Part shown: positions 54,375 through 63,410 of the stretch, piece after piece
Layout: each line of letters starts with the position of its first letter
Numbering within the stretch: position 1 is the stretch's first letter
Origin: Halalkalibacter alkalisediminis
GTDB lineage: Bacteria; Bacillota; Bacilli; Bacillales; Bacillaceae_D
Reading direction: 5' to 3'
Assembly: GCF_028610705.1 (NCBI RefSeq)
Contig: NZ_JAQQWT010000008.1
Coordinates: 85,012-149,011 of the forward strand
Length of the DNA stretch: 64,000 bases
Notes under the pieces: generated by a model
What the model was told of the DNA's origin: nothing
Database searches by the model: none
The model's input: the letters and a program-made list of their open reading frames with translations, nothing else
Position numbers and translations under genes: made by a program

Positions 54375-55106
54375 CTAATGTCCAACATTTTCACACTCTT
54401 TGATAAAAGCCTCAAAAAGAAGTTGCATAGTTGGATCTTCACTAGCCATTTCTTCAGGATGCCATTTGACTCCCCACATAACTGGAGATTCAGAAATTCC
54501 TTCAACCGCTTCTACTGTACCATCTGGTGCTAGCGCTGCTTCTTTAAGATTCGCTCCTAGCTGGTCAATTGCCTGATGATGCATGCTGTTTACTCGAAAG
54601 GTAGATGTATGAAGGATTTTGTATAACCAGCTATCTTCTTTAATTTGAATGGAATGAGTCGCTTCTGGTCTTGCTGCTTTTTGATTGTGATTAACCGCTT
54701 TAGGGTTGCGTGATGGAATATCCTGTATAAGGGTTCCTCCTAAAGCGACGTTTAATATCGTATTTCCTCTACAAATCCCTAAGATCGGCTTTTTCTTTTG
54801 TTGAGCTTGTTTGACGAGGGCCATTTCTAATTTGTCGCGCTTTTCATTCGTTTGTTCTAGATTGGGATCTGGGTCTTGATTAAAAGAATGTGGATCAACA
54901 TCCTCTCCGTTAGTCAATATAATCCCATCACAAATAGAAGCCCATTCTTCAGCCATCTCATCTGTACCCGTTGGAATGATGAGCGGAATCCCTCCAGCTG
55001 TTTTTACTGATAAAATAAACTTTTGATGCAAATTCACACTCGGAATATGGTTGTGGTTCACAATAGAACTAGTCATTCCGATGATAGGCTTCTTCAGATT
55101 ACTCAA
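54375..55106 (-). CDS. gamma-glutamyl-gamma-aminobutyrate hydrolase family (PuuD-like class I amidotransferase)
   Basis: A 243-residue peptidase C26 protein. The nucleophile cysteine sits in PILGICRGNTILNVALGGTLIQDIP (about residue 111), and His-Glu in MWGVKWHPEEM (about 220) completes the triad. PuuD-type enzymes hydrolyse gamma-glutamyl-GABA to glutamate and GABA. A GGAGAGATACC ribosome site precedes the start. No other polyamine genes are in the window, so the substrate is open. Confidence 0.9.
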   Translation of the reverse strand: MSNLKKPIIGMTSSIVNHNHIPSVNLHQKFILSVKTAGGIPLIIPTGTDEMAEEWASICDGIILTNGEDVDPHSFNQDPDPNLEQTNEKRDKLEMALVKQAQQKKKPILGICRGNTILNVALGGTLIQDIPSRNPKAVNHNQKAARPEATHSIQIKEDSWLYKILHTSTFRVNSMHHQAIDQLGANLKEAALAPDGTVEAVEGISESPVMWGVKWHPEEMASEDPTMQLLFEAFIKECENVGH

Positions 55107-55355
55107 AGGTATCTCTCCTAATGGTCTTCTTTTATGTTTAATCTAGGGGCTAAATAATACTACTGAAAATAGCAAAAGACTTTTTGGGTAATTTCCTATA
55201 TGTAATTTCCGCAGATTCTGGCCGAAATATGTTTTTAAAATGGTCGAAAATGAAAAATAAAACCCTTCTGTTCAGTTTGATGAAAGAGGATGGCAAGTGA
55301 TTGATATGTAAACTCATTGCTAGGTCTTTAGCAATGAGTCCAAATGGATTTAATG
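55107..55355. other. intergenic region with hairpin terminator of the small gene
   Basis: CATTGCTA/TTTAGCAATG (about 55317-55338) forms a hairpin just after the stop of the small gene at 55356 and is its likely terminator. The rest shows no recognisable gene. Confidence 0.5.
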
Positions 55356-55523
55356 TTATTGATTGCCTTTTGGTACATCTTTTTCTTCCTGGCCAATCGC
55401 TTCCATCCCAATTTGTTCTTGCACATCTAATTGAACCTTTTTATCAGCTAGTTCTTCTTTTTTAAAAGATAAATCCGGCTGGATATTATTATTTTGACTA
55501 GCTTGTCTGTTCCAATCTCCCAT
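55356..55523 (-). CDS. 55-residue hydrophilic protein, unknown
   Basis: A small gene starting at ATG 55523 behind GGAGGTGAATGAA. The protein (MGDWNRQASQNNNIQPDLS, then charged, ending QEEKDVPKGNQ) is hydrophilic with no cysteine and no hydrophobic segment; NQ-rich near the start, acidic and lysine-rich after. Size, charge and position beside sspH suggest a sporulation-related small protein, but I do not recognise the family. Confidence 0.6.
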   Translation of the reverse strand: MGDWNRQASQNNNIQPDLSFKKEELADKKVQLDVQEQIGMEAIGQEEKDVPKGNQ

Positions 55524-55715
55524 TTCATTCACCTCCGCTGATGTTCTATTATGTGATAACGAGGTTTATTTTATGTTTGACAGTCATTTATAGTCGAGAA
55601 CAACTCACGATTACTTCATCAACCTTTAATTATTTTATTTTTTTTCGACTACCTGTATAACTACCTAACTTGAGACAGATAGTAAACGTACTACATATCA
55701 AAAGGAGGTGCTACC

Positions 55716-55895
55716 ATGGATGCACAACGCGCTCAAGAAATCTCATCATCATCAAACATGATAAGTGTCCAATATAACGGCCAACCGATTTATATTGAAC
55801 ATGTAGATCAAGGCTCAGGACAAGCTACCATTCATCCTCTAGACGATCCAACTAACAAACAAAGTGTTTCTGTAAAAGAGTTAACAGAACAATAG
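55716..55895 (+). CDS. sspH: small acid-soluble spore protein H (SspH)
   Basis: A 59-residue protein starting at ATG 55716 behind AAAGGAGGTG. The sequence MDAQRAQEISSSSNMISVQ, then YNGQPIYIEHVDQGSGQATIH and SVKELTEQ, follows the SspH family: R at the start, ISSS, YNG, IEHV and a VKELxE tail. SspH is a minor SASP made in the developing spore. A terminator hairpin follows at 55909-55950. It marks the organism as an endospore former. Confidence 0.9.
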   Translation: MDAQRAQEISSSSNMISVQYNGQPIYIEHVDQGSGQATIHPLDDPTNKQSVSVKELTEQ

Positions 55896-55908
55896 GCCAT
55901 CGGAAACA

Positions 55909-55950
55909 AAAATACACTCTCGCCTAGAAGACGACGAGGGTGTATTTTTT
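55909..55950 (+). terminator. sspH terminator
   Basis: AATACACTCTCG (55910-55921) and CGAGGGTGTATT (about 55934-55945) form a 12-bp stem with a T run of six after it on the plus strand. Confidence 0.88.
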
Positions 55951-55988
55951 GTTTGAATTTTTCAGTTTTACTGTTAAAAAGTTAAAAA

Positions 55989-56033
55989 GGATCCTGCCTC
56001 CAGTACTTTAAAGGTTGGGCGGTCAGGAACTTC
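55989..56033. repeat. imperfect GGATCCTGCC palindrome
   Basis: GGATCCTGCC... and GGGCGGTCAGGAAC form an imperfect stem with an A run on the left. It matches the dispersed palindrome family (CCTGAC/GTCAGG arms) but has several mispairs, so it looks degraded. Confidence 0.55.
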
Positions 56034-56252
56034 ACCAGATCCAAATCGACCTATCAAAAAGCTCAGAAATTCAATAATAAAAAACAGTTCAGATTGAAAA
56101 AGAAGGCTTATTTTATTTGTAATCCCATTTCTAGGTCATTAGCAATCAGCTTCACTTACAAAAAGATTTAATGAGTTATTGATTATCTTGCTTCTAAATG
56201 GTTTTCAACTTCAAACTTACTCCCTACTACTCTATAGGGTGTCCTTCAATTA
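56034..56252. other. 3' flank of the alpha-glucan ABC operon
   Basis: No gene seen. CTAGGTCATTAGCAAT, TTTAATGAGTTATTGATTA and CTTGCTTCTAAATGG (56128-56200) echo the 3' end and terminator region of the small gene at 55356 in the same order, which suggests a decayed duplicate. No clear terminator for the ABC operon was found. Confidence 0.35.
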
Positions 56253-57080
56253 TTACTTATCCCCTTTAAACGAGATCCCTTTCAGGAAATAACGATTAAA
56301 GAAAGCATAAATCAATAGCACCGGCATCGTAAACACCATTGAAGCGGCCATAATATAATTCCATTGTGTAATGTATTGACCTTTAAATTGATTTAGTCCA
56401 ACTGGTAATGTATACATCGCCGCATCAGACATAATGATCAACGGTCGCATAAAGTCATTCCATGATGCCATGAAAACAAAGACTGCCTGAGCTGCCAAAG
56501 CGGGCTTTGCCATTGGAAGAACGATCCGAAAGAATGTCCCAAACCGAGATAAACCGTCCAAGGCTGCTGCTTCTTCCAGCTCTTTTGGGAAGTTAAGGAA
56601 AAATTGTCGCATCATAAAAATGAACGTCGCATTGACCATGGCCGGGATGATTAATCCATGATATGTATTTAACCATCCTAAGTGATTTAAGATTAAATAA
56701 TTGGGAATCATCGTCACCTGTCCTGGAATCATTAATACCGCTAAAATACAAATAAACAAACTTTTTTTTCCAGGAAAGCTAAGACGCGCTAAAGCATATC
56801 CAGCCATCGAATTAAATAGTAAATTCAAGCTTGTTCCGATTACAGCCACAAATACACTATTAAATAACCAGCGTAGAAACATCGGTTGCTCTGCAATGAT
56901 AAACCTGAAATTATCTAGTGTGAAATTTCTTGGGATTAGGTTCATGTTATGGGTCAATATCTCTTCTAATGATTTAAACGATGAAGATAAAGCCCATAAA
57001 AACGGGAATAAAGTAACAACCGCATATGTAACTAAAATCGTATAGACGACCGTTTTACCTATCCCTAATTTATTCATCAT
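56253..57080 (-). CDS. CUT1 ABC sugar permease (MalG type)
   Basis: A 275-residue permease with six helices. The EAA loop is ELEEAAALDGLSRFGTFFRIVLPMAKPAL (about residues 163-191). Last gene of the LacI-controlled operon. It starts about 180 bases after the preceding permease stop, a larger gap than elsewhere in the operon, with no clear promoter in it. Confidence 0.94.
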   Translation of the reverse strand: MMNKLGIGKTVVYTILVTYAVVTLFPFLWALSSSFKSLEEILTHNMNLIPRNFTLDNFRFIIAEQPMFLRWLFNSVFVAVIGTSLNLLFNSMAGYALARLSFPGKKSLFICILAVLMIPGQVTMIPNYLILNHLGWLNTYHGLIIPAMVNATFIFMMRQFFLNFPKELEEAAALDGLSRFGTFFRIVLPMAKPALAAQAVFVFMASWNDFMRPLIIMSDAAMYTLPVGLNQFKGQYITQWNYIMAASMVFTMPVLLIYAFFNRYFLKGISFKGDK

Positions 57081-57261
57081 GATAGATCCTCCTTACTCTA
57101 TTGGGATTAAGCCAACATTCTTCCATTTAGTAACCTATGGCTCTGCACACTACGAGCCTACTATATAGAAACCCACTCATAGCAGACTTAAATCCATATA
57201 GCGGCTTTGCTCAATGCTTTTTTTTCAAAAAGAGAAAACTACACCCTTTTTTGTAAAAACT

Positions 57262-58215
57262 TTAATAGAATGTTTCCTCTTTTGATAACTTTCGTTGTAA
57301 TAAGGTCGCAGTTAGTATCACAAAAGCTAATCCAAATGCTAATGCAGCTGCATATCCCATTCTTCCAGCTGAATCAAATGCATATTGATAGATTAGTAAA
57401 ACGACAGTCAACGTAGAGTTACTTGGGCCACCAGACCCTCCCGAGAATATATAGGATTGATCAAATAACTGAAAGGTCCCGATAATCCCCATTATGACCG
57501 CAAATGATGTTACTGGTCTTAACAATGGAACAGTGATTTGCCAAAATTTTTGAATGGGTCCTGCTCCATCTAACTCAGCCGCTTCATATAAGGAATCAGG
57601 AATATCTTGAAGTGCCGCTAAATAAATAACCATAAAAAACGGTGCTGTTGCCCAAATATTCATGATCATGATCGCGATTAATGCAACCGATGGATCATTC
57701 AGCCAGTTATATGTAGGAAGTCCTAGGAATGCAAGCATTTGGTTAAAGGCACCCTCTTGGTTGTACATCCACATAAAAATCAACGTTAACACAGCTGAAG
57801 ACGTGAGCGTCGGTAAAAAATAAATGATCCGAAAAAGCTTTTCTCCCTTCATCCCTGCATTTAACGTTGCCGCTAAAAATAGAGCTAGCATCGTCTGGAC
57901 AGGTACAACAATTAGCACATATTTAAAGGTATTCCATAACGCAATCCCAGCCCGGTAATCATCAGATATTCGTAAAAAGTTATTAATACCAACAAATTCG
58001 AAGCTGGTTCCCCCTAAAAGCTGTACACGATGAAACGATAGAAAGATAGCATAAAAAATGGGGAGTAACACAAATACCCCAATGACAAGTAAGGTTGGTG
58101 ACATGAATGCATAGCCTTGACCCGCTTCACTTAACGCCCGTTTGGAGTATTCCCGCTTCTTTTTGTGACCTGCTTCTGCCAACACTGTCGTCGATTTATG
58201 TTGTTGCTTAGCCAT
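57262..58215 (-). CDS. CUT1 ABC sugar permease (MalF type)
   Basis: A 317-residue permease. A basic N-terminus (KKKREYSKRALSEAGQGYAFMSPTLLVIGVFVLLPIFYAIFLSFH) precedes helix 1; the EAA loop is DIPDSLYEAAELDGAGPIQKFWQITVPLLRPVT (about 205-237). It pairs with the MalG-type permease and the binding lipoprotein. No ATPase gene is in the operon, so an MsmX-type shared ATPase is expected. Confidence 0.94.
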   Translation of the reverse strand: MAKQQHKSTTVLAEAGHKKKREYSKRALSEAGQGYAFMSPTLLVIGVFVLLPIFYAIFLSFHRVQLLGGTSFEFVGINNFLRISDDYRAGIALWNTFKYVLIVVPVQTMLALFLAATLNAGMKGEKLFRIIYFLPTLTSSAVLTLIFMWMYNQEGAFNQMLAFLGLPTYNWLNDPSVALIAIMIMNIWATAPFFMVIYLAALQDIPDSLYEAAELDGAGPIQKFWQITVPLLRPVTSFAVIMGIIGTFQLFDQSYIFSGGSGGPSNSTLTVVLLIYQYAFDSAGRMGYAAALAFGLAFVILTATLLQRKLSKEETFY

Positions 58216-58274
58216 GTGGTGTTCTCCTTTCCTATGAAAAACAAGGAGAAGGGAGAGGTCTCTCCCTTACCTCA

Positions 58275-59525
58275 TTAATCTTCAATTTCTCTATTTGCAA
58301 CACGCTGAGCTTCTTCTAATGCCTCATCTAGCGGTCGTTGTCCTAAGAACGCACTTAAGAATTCATTATTAAAGTTATTATTGATAATTGGTAAGTTCGT
58401 ATCATCGGCCCAAACCGTTGCGTAGCTTGCCGCTTCAGCAAATGGCCCTCTAATTTCGTCATCAAACAACCCTAGCTCCTCTGATACAGAGGCGCGAGTT
58501 GGAAACGCAAACCCTCCTCTCGTCCAAAGCTCCATTCCTTCTGGGCCCGTTAACCAAGAAATCAGTTCCCAAGCAGCCTCTTTTTTCTCAGAGTCTTTAT
58601 TCATGACGTAAGCAACGGTGTAAGCCATTGAACCTTTTTCTCCATCAATTGTCGGAATCTCAGCTGTTTTCCAATTAAGATTCGGAAATGTTTCTTCCAA
58701 GAAGGAGATCGTCCAGTTGCCTTCAAACATCATGGCCGTACGACCTTGACCAAACATTTCGCCTCCCCAATCAGCGCCTACATCACTAGGTACTCCAACA
58801 ACACCGCTTTGTTTCATGTCAATCACTGGTTGTAAAGCCTCTACAACCTTAGGATCACTAAAGCTAGCTTGGTTGTTTTCTGCTACACTTCCGCCTTTTG
58901 ATTCAGCAATAAACTTTAAACGCGCTAGATCAGCTACAACACCGAACCCATATTGTCCAGTTACTTCCGTTAAGATTTCTGCATACTCTTCAAGCTCTTT
59001 CCATGTTTCTGGGGGTCCTTCTAACCCAGCCTCTTCAAACCTATCTTCGTTATAAAAGAGTGCTAGAGTTGACGTATCTTTTGGCAAACCATAGATCGTA
59101 TCATTTCGCTTAAAAGCATTCAACAACGGTTCTTCAAAATCATTTATATCAAAATCCTCTGTAATATAATGATCTAAAGGTTCTAATACCCCAGTGTCCA
59201 TTAACGCTGGAGCTTCAAAAGCGTCTAAGAAAAAAACGTCTGCTGCGTTTCCACCAATTAACCTAGTACGAAGAACATCCATATATTGATCCGCTACAAT
59301 ATCAACATTTACTGATATATGCGGGTGCTTCTCTTCAAATGTTGCAATCGTTTCTGCGAAGATGCGTTGCTCAGCTGGTGATGATCCCCAAGCACTTAGT
59401 GTGATTTCAATGATTTCATCGCCATTCTCATTTACAGCTCCGCTATCACCTGATGAACAAGCCGCCAGTAAGCTACCAGCTACTAAAAAACATGTTAATC
59501 CGATCGACCTCATCCACTTCTGCAT
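58275..59525 (-). CDS. sugar-binding lipoprotein of the LacI-controlled importer
   Basis: A 416-residue solute-binding protein. The signal peptide ends in the lipobox VAGSLLAAC (Cys about 23). Features: ITLSAWGSSPAEQRIFAETIATFEEKHPHISVNVDIVADQYMDVLRTRLIGGNAADVFFLDAF and AMMFEGNWTISFL. It is a different branch from the two paralogous lipoproteins at 25 and 34 kb. It lies directly after the debranching-type enzyme gene. Confidence 0.94.
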   Translation of the reverse strand: MQKWMRSIGLTCFLVAGSLLAACSSGDSGAVNENGDEIIEITLSAWGSSPAEQRIFAETIATFEEKHPHISVNVDIVADQYMDVLRTRLIGGNAADVFFLDAFEAPALMDTGVLEPLDHYITEDFDINDFEEPLLNAFKRNDTIYGLPKDTSTLALFYNEDRFEEAGLEGPPETWKELEEYAEILTEVTGQYGFGVVADLARLKFIAESKGGSVAENNQASFSDPKVVEALQPVIDMKQSGVVGVPSDVGADWGGEMFGQGRTAMMFEGNWTISFLEETFPNLNWKTAEIPTIDGEKGSMAYTVAYVMNKDSEKKEAAWELISWLTGPEGMELWTRGGFAFPTRASVSEELGLFDDEIRGPFAEAASYATVWADDTNLPIINNNFNNEFLSAFLGQRPLDEALEEAQRVANREIED

Positions 59526-59551
59526 TTAACAATCCCCTCTTTCTTTTTGAT

Positions 59552-61660
59552 TTAGATTTGATGACTGACTATACTTTCAACAATGTCACAGCCTGTTGTG
59601 TTCTCTAGGATGCTTATTTTGAATGACTCGTTCTCCCTTTTTAACTGAAGGGAAAGCGTACCTTCACCAATTCTCATATTCTCCACTTTTAATTTATTCA
59701 TTCCTTCTGGTAAATAAGGGCTTAATTCGATTTGGTTATTTAAACAGTTCGGGAATAGCCCAAGCATAGCTTGAACAAATACCATTGGCGTTCCAGCAGC
59801 CCATGCTTGAGGTGAACAAGCAACTGGATATTTAACAGCCTTTCCAACCGCATCGTAACCACAGAATAATTCAGGCAAGCGATCATATTCAAATGAATCA
59901 GCGGAATTAATAAGCCCCTTCATTACAGTAGCAGCCTGTTGCTGATTTTTCATCTTGCTCATCCCAAGAATGATCATACTATTATCGTGCGGCCAAACCG
60001 TGCCATTATGATAGCTCATTGGATTATAGCCCGCTTCGCCTTTCCCCATTGTCCGAATACCATAGCCAGAGAACATCTTTTCTGATGTAAGCATATTGCT
60101 TACGATTTCAGCTTTTTTTTCATTTAGCATCCCAGACAATAAGACGTGTCCTGGATTCGATGTAATAGTTCCAACTTGTTCCTTATTTTTGTCTAACGCT
60201 AACGCGTAAAACTGGACATCTTCCATCCAAAATTCCCTTTCAAATTGATTCTTTAATTCATTTGCCTCAATTCTTAATTGATCTGACATTTCAATGTTTC
60301 CTAACACTTTATACACTTCAGCTATACCTTCTTTTGCCTGGAACACATAACCCTGTACTTCCGACAATGCAATTGGTGTTTCCCCAAAACTGCCATCACG
60401 GTGAACGACTGAATCTCCCGAATCCTTCCAACCTTGGTTGGCGATCCCTTTTGACGATTCCTGATGGTATTCAACGAATTGATCTCCATTTCGATCTCCA
60501 TATTGATCAATCCACATTAAAGCACGTTCTACATTCCTTTCAAGCTCTTTAAAAAGTGCTAAGTCCCCTGTCCATTTCACATACTCGCTTAAAAGGACTA
60601 AGAAAAGCGGTGTAGCGTCTATCGTCCCATAATAAGGTGCAAATGGGATTTGATTTGTATTTGCCAATTCGCCAAAACGAATTTCATGCATAATTTTTCC
60701 TGGCTCTTCATCACGCCAGCTATCCTTATTCTGTCCTTGTTTTGATGCCATTGTAAGTAATGTTCCTTTTGCTACCTCAGGATTGAATGGTAGCATCTGC
60801 AAGGCAGCAATCAAACTATCACGACCAAATGGAACGCCAAACCACGGTAAACCAGCAACCGGAAATTTACCATAACCTAAATCTGTTAATAGAACACGTA
60901 GGTCACCAATTCCACGATCAAGCAAACGCTGGAATGTTTGGTCGTCCGATTCAACCTTTGTTGTTTCCTGTTTCCAAGTTTCATAAGAAGACTTTAATTT
61001 TAAAAGAGCCTCCTCATGACAGCAGACAGCTGGCGCTTCCTCTCCTGTTACAGGAGTAAAGGTGAACACAATCGTTTTTTCCTCTTGATGATCGAGCGAA
61101 AGAGAAAAATGAACATCTCCAGCTTCCGTTGTTTGGGTAGCCTTTTCATTCCAGGCCACAATTGATTGACGTCGAATATTATCTGATCCTATGTATTGAA
61201 ATGTTAAGCGATCCGCTTCTAGCAGAGTTCCTGTTTCTTTCCCTACTATTCCTTTTTGAAAGCCCCTTACGATAAACATGTCGGTAAAATCAGCTTCGAC
61301 ATGAAGACTCAAATCAAAAGAAGTACGCTTTGGATTATAATTCTTAGCTGTAATCACTTCATAACAAACTCCACTATATATAAAGCGCTTTCTCTTCAGT
61401 TCGATTGATTCTCGCCATAATTGCACTTCACCGTTTTCTTCTATGTGAGGGTTCGTTAAAATCATTTCTGCTACGTAATTCTCATCTGCTTCAGACGAAA
61501 GTAGAATCGGCTCAACGTCATTTATTTTCAAATCTAATTTACTTAAAAACCTCGTATCTTTTGTGTATAAGCCTGGTCCATAGGGATGATTTTTCGGAAT
61601 ATTTCCTTTTTCATCTGTTAATAAAAACAAGTCATTTTCTTTTATTACTCTATAATTCAT
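59552..61660 (-). CDS. amylo-alpha-1,6-glucosidase-like protein (GDE N-terminal plus six-hairpin barrel)
   Basis: A 702-residue cytoplasmic enzyme. An N-terminal beta domain of the GDE_N type (about 1-220) opens NYRVIKENDLFLLTDEKGNIPKNHPYGPGLYTKDTRFLSKLDL; an (alpha/alpha)6 barrel follows with GLPWFGVPFGRDSLIAALQMLPF (about 270) and MSYHNGTVWPHDNSMIILGM (about 555), typical of GH63/GH133-like glucosidases. The likely role is hydrolysis of an imported alpha-glucan or glucosylated solute. First structural gene after two LacI-type operators. Confidence 0.88.
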   Translation of the reverse strand: MNYRVIKENDLFLLTDEKGNIPKNHPYGPGLYTKDTRFLSKLDLKINDVEPILLSSEADENYVAEMILTNPHIEENGEVQLWRESIELKRKRFIYSGVCYEVITAKNYNPKRTSFDLSLHVEADFTDMFIVRGFQKGIVGKETGTLLEADRLTFQYIGSDNIRRQSIVAWNEKATQTTEAGDVHFSLSLDHQEEKTIVFTFTPVTGEEAPAVCCHEEALLKLKSSYETWKQETTKVESDDQTFQRLLDRGIGDLRVLLTDLGYGKFPVAGLPWFGVPFGRDSLIAALQMLPFNPEVAKGTLLTMASKQGQNKDSWRDEEPGKIMHEIRFGELANTNQIPFAPYYGTIDATPLFLVLLSEYVKWTGDLALFKELERNVERALMWIDQYGDRNGDQFVEYHQESSKGIANQGWKDSGDSVVHRDGSFGETPIALSEVQGYVFQAKEGIAEVYKVLGNIEMSDQLRIEANELKNQFEREFWMEDVQFYALALDKNKEQVGTITSNPGHVLLSGMLNEKKAEIVSNMLTSEKMFSGYGIRTMGKGEAGYNPMSYHNGTVWPHDNSMIILGMSKMKNQQQAATVMKGLINSADSFEYDRLPELFCGYDAVGKAVKYPVACSPQAWAAGTPMVFVQAMLGLFPNCLNNQIELSPYLPEGMNKLKVENMRIGEGTLSLQLKRENESFKISILENTTGCDIVESIVSHQI

Positions 61661-61694
61661 TTAAATTCCCTCCAATACATTTTTAAAAGCTATA

Positions 61695-61730
61695 CCGAAA
61701 CGTTTATGACTATTTACCGAAACGTTTCGG
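61695..61730 (-). promoter_or_regulatory. two LacI-type operators before the glucosidase operon
   Basis: CCGAAACGTTTCGG (61717-61730) is a perfect 14-base palindrome; CCGAAACGTTTATG (61695-61708) is a weaker copy. Their centres are 22 bases apart, two helical turns. They lie between the lacI gene stop and the glucosidase start, so the LacI-type protein should repress the operon here. A further copy lies before lacI itself. Confidence 0.85.
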
Positions 61731-61747
61731 TTTTTAGGTAAAAAAAA

Positions 61748-62761
61748 TCATTTTGGCTCAGCAGTAGTCTCTCTTATAATCAGCTGATTATCTAAAATGA
61801 CTTTTCGATTCGTTTTATTTCCTTCAAGCATATCAATTAATAGCTTAGCAGCTTTATAGCCCATTTGATATTTATCTTGATCAACGGTTGTTAGTTGTGG
61901 CTGTACATATTGTGCTAATGTTATGTTATCGTATCCAACAATTGAAAGCTCATCTGGTACTTTTAGACCTAAACGTTTAGCTGCACTCATGACACCGAGA
62001 GCCATCAAGTCACTTGCGCAAAAAATGGCCGTAACTTCTGGTCGCTCCTGAAAAAATGAATAGGCCATTTCCTCAGCTTGTTGTTCATTAAAGTTACCAT
62101 TTAAAACATAGTTCTCTTGAAATGGAATCGAAGCCTCTTCTAATTGTTTCTTGTATCCAGTTAGCCTTCTTTGACTGACTAATGCTTGGTCGTGACCATT
62201 CATTATCGCAATGTTTCTATGACCTAAATTGGTTAAATGTTTTACTGCTATTTGTGCACCAAACACATTATCTGTAGACACATATCCCACATTCTCTCCT
62301 TCTATCTCTACGTCAATTAAGACACATGGGATATTGCTATCAATGACTTCTATTAAGTAGGGATCGTCGATTTTAACCCCTTGCATAATAACCCCTTCAA
62401 CTTGTCTCTCGCGACAAAGCTGGCTGTAACTCTTTGCCTTTTGTTTGGCAGAGTTAGTGCTAAAAAGAATTAAGTCAAAGCCTTTATTGGAAGAAGAATC
62501 ATTAATTCCACACATGATCTCATACGTAAACATATCCTTGGCCCCGGAAAGACTAAGCTCCGAAACCAGTAAGCCAATGGTTTCTGTTTTACTCTTAACT
62601 AAACTACGTGCCACAGCATTCGGACTATAGTTCAGCTCTTCAGCAACACTTTTGATCCTGGCTCGTGTTTTTTCATTCACATCATCATACCCATTTAAAG
62701 CCCTAGAGACCGTTGTAACCGATACCCCTGCAACTTTCGCAATATCTTTTATTGTAGCCAT
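61748..62761 (-). CDS. LacI-family repressor of the alpha-glucan operon
   Basis: About 337 residues from ATG 62761 (MATIKDIAKVAGVSVTTVSRALNG), behind TTTTGGAGGA; the longer frame from 62830 adds 23 residues that do not fit LacI proteins. Helix-turn-helix and hinge helix SPNAVARSLVKSKT (residues 1-62), then a periplasmic-binding-like sensor domain with IDVEIEGENVGYVSTDNVFGAQIAVKHL, AIFCASDLMALGVMSAAKRLGLKVPDELSIVGYDN. It should bind the CCGAAACGTTTCGG sites. Confidence 0.93.
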   Translation of the reverse strand: MATIKDIAKVAGVSVTTVSRALNGYDDVNEKTRARIKSVAEELNYSPNAVARSLVKSKTETIGLLVSELSLSGAKDMFTYEIMCGINDSSSNKGFDLILFSTNSAKQKAKSYSQLCRERQVEGVIMQGVKIDDPYLIEVIDSNIPCVLIDVEIEGENVGYVSTDNVFGAQIAVKHLTNLGHRNIAIMNGHDQALVSQRRLTGYKKQLEEASIPFQENYVLNGNFNEQQAEEMAYSFFQERPEVTAIFCASDLMALGVMSAAKRLGLKVPDELSIVGYDNITLAQYVQPQLTTVDQDKYQMGYKAAKLLIDMLEGNKTNRKVILDNQLIIRETTAEPK

Positions 62762-62770
62762 CAAAATCCT

Positions 62771-62829
62771 CCAAAACGTTTCGGTAACTATTACAAGTTT
62801 TACTTTACACATTTTTAGAAACGCTTTCA
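62771..62829 (-). promoter_or_regulatory. lacI autoregulatory operator and cre-like site
   Basis: CCGAAACGTTTTGG (62784-62771 on the minus strand) abuts the lacI ribosome site and matches the two downstream operators, so lacI is probably autoregulated. TGAAAGCGTTTCTA (62829-62816) is a cre-like site with two mismatches, about 55 bases before the start. Confidence 0.72.
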
Positions 62830-63317
62830 AGACATTTTTTAAAACTTTTTACGGAATTTTAAAATCCACTTTAAAATAATGAATTACCAGCCATAAATTT
62901 GAGCAACAATTTATCAATCAATCACATTAACCTAAATCCATCATCAATCCTTATTCTATCAATTTCTTATCATTTTTCCAAAACCCCCTCCACATCCTCT
63001 TTATTTCTACAAAATACTCTAAAAAAATGTCAAAAACAGTCCATCATCAGCCTTCCAACTTCATTTGACTGCCTTAGCTTTACAGTTTCTTATCCTTCCT
63101 TTTAGAAAACTCGTTTTCTCTCGTGTCGTTTTAAATAAATTATAAGTCGTATTTCAAATATATGTTTCATGTCACATTTCCTAACAAAATTACTTACAGC
63201 TTTAAAAATGCTTGTTATCCTATAGTTACCCGTAAAGCATTGCAACGAGAGCGCGTAAGGTCTTTGGCAATATGACTCTTGAAAATCTTATCGTTATGCT
63301 CTCACCATTTCCATATT
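62830..63317. other. AT-rich intergenic region upstream of lacI
   Basis: About 490 bases without a supported gene. Around 63243-63299 GAGAGC/GCTCTC arms with an inner CGTAAG/CTTATCG pairing could fold into a stem ahead of the hairpin at 63318, so a small RNA is possible (see findings). Confidence 0.35.
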
Positions 63318-63362
63318 CAGAAAAAACCAAAGGCGCACTAATTAGTGGCCTTTGGTTTTTTT
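63318..63362. terminator. strong bidirectional terminator
   Basis: AAAAAACCAAAGGC (63321-63334) and GCCTTTGGTTTTTT (about 63348-63361) form a 14-bp stem with a 13-base loop and T runs on both strands. On the minus strand it can back up the palindrome after the gene at 63500; on the plus strand no annotated gene precedes it. Confidence 0.85.
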
Positions 63363-63410
63363 CTGTTTTTATTTTTCTAAAAAGAATGACTACGATATGT
63401 GTGCAGAAAA

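Noticed and set aside
57081..57261. Gap between the two permease genes as a possible separate promoter or small gene.
   Set aside because: No promoter pair, frame or hairpin could be supported by eye.
62899..63105. 68-codon serine-rich plus-strand frame.
   Set aside because: Low-complexity AT-rich DNA without ribosome site.
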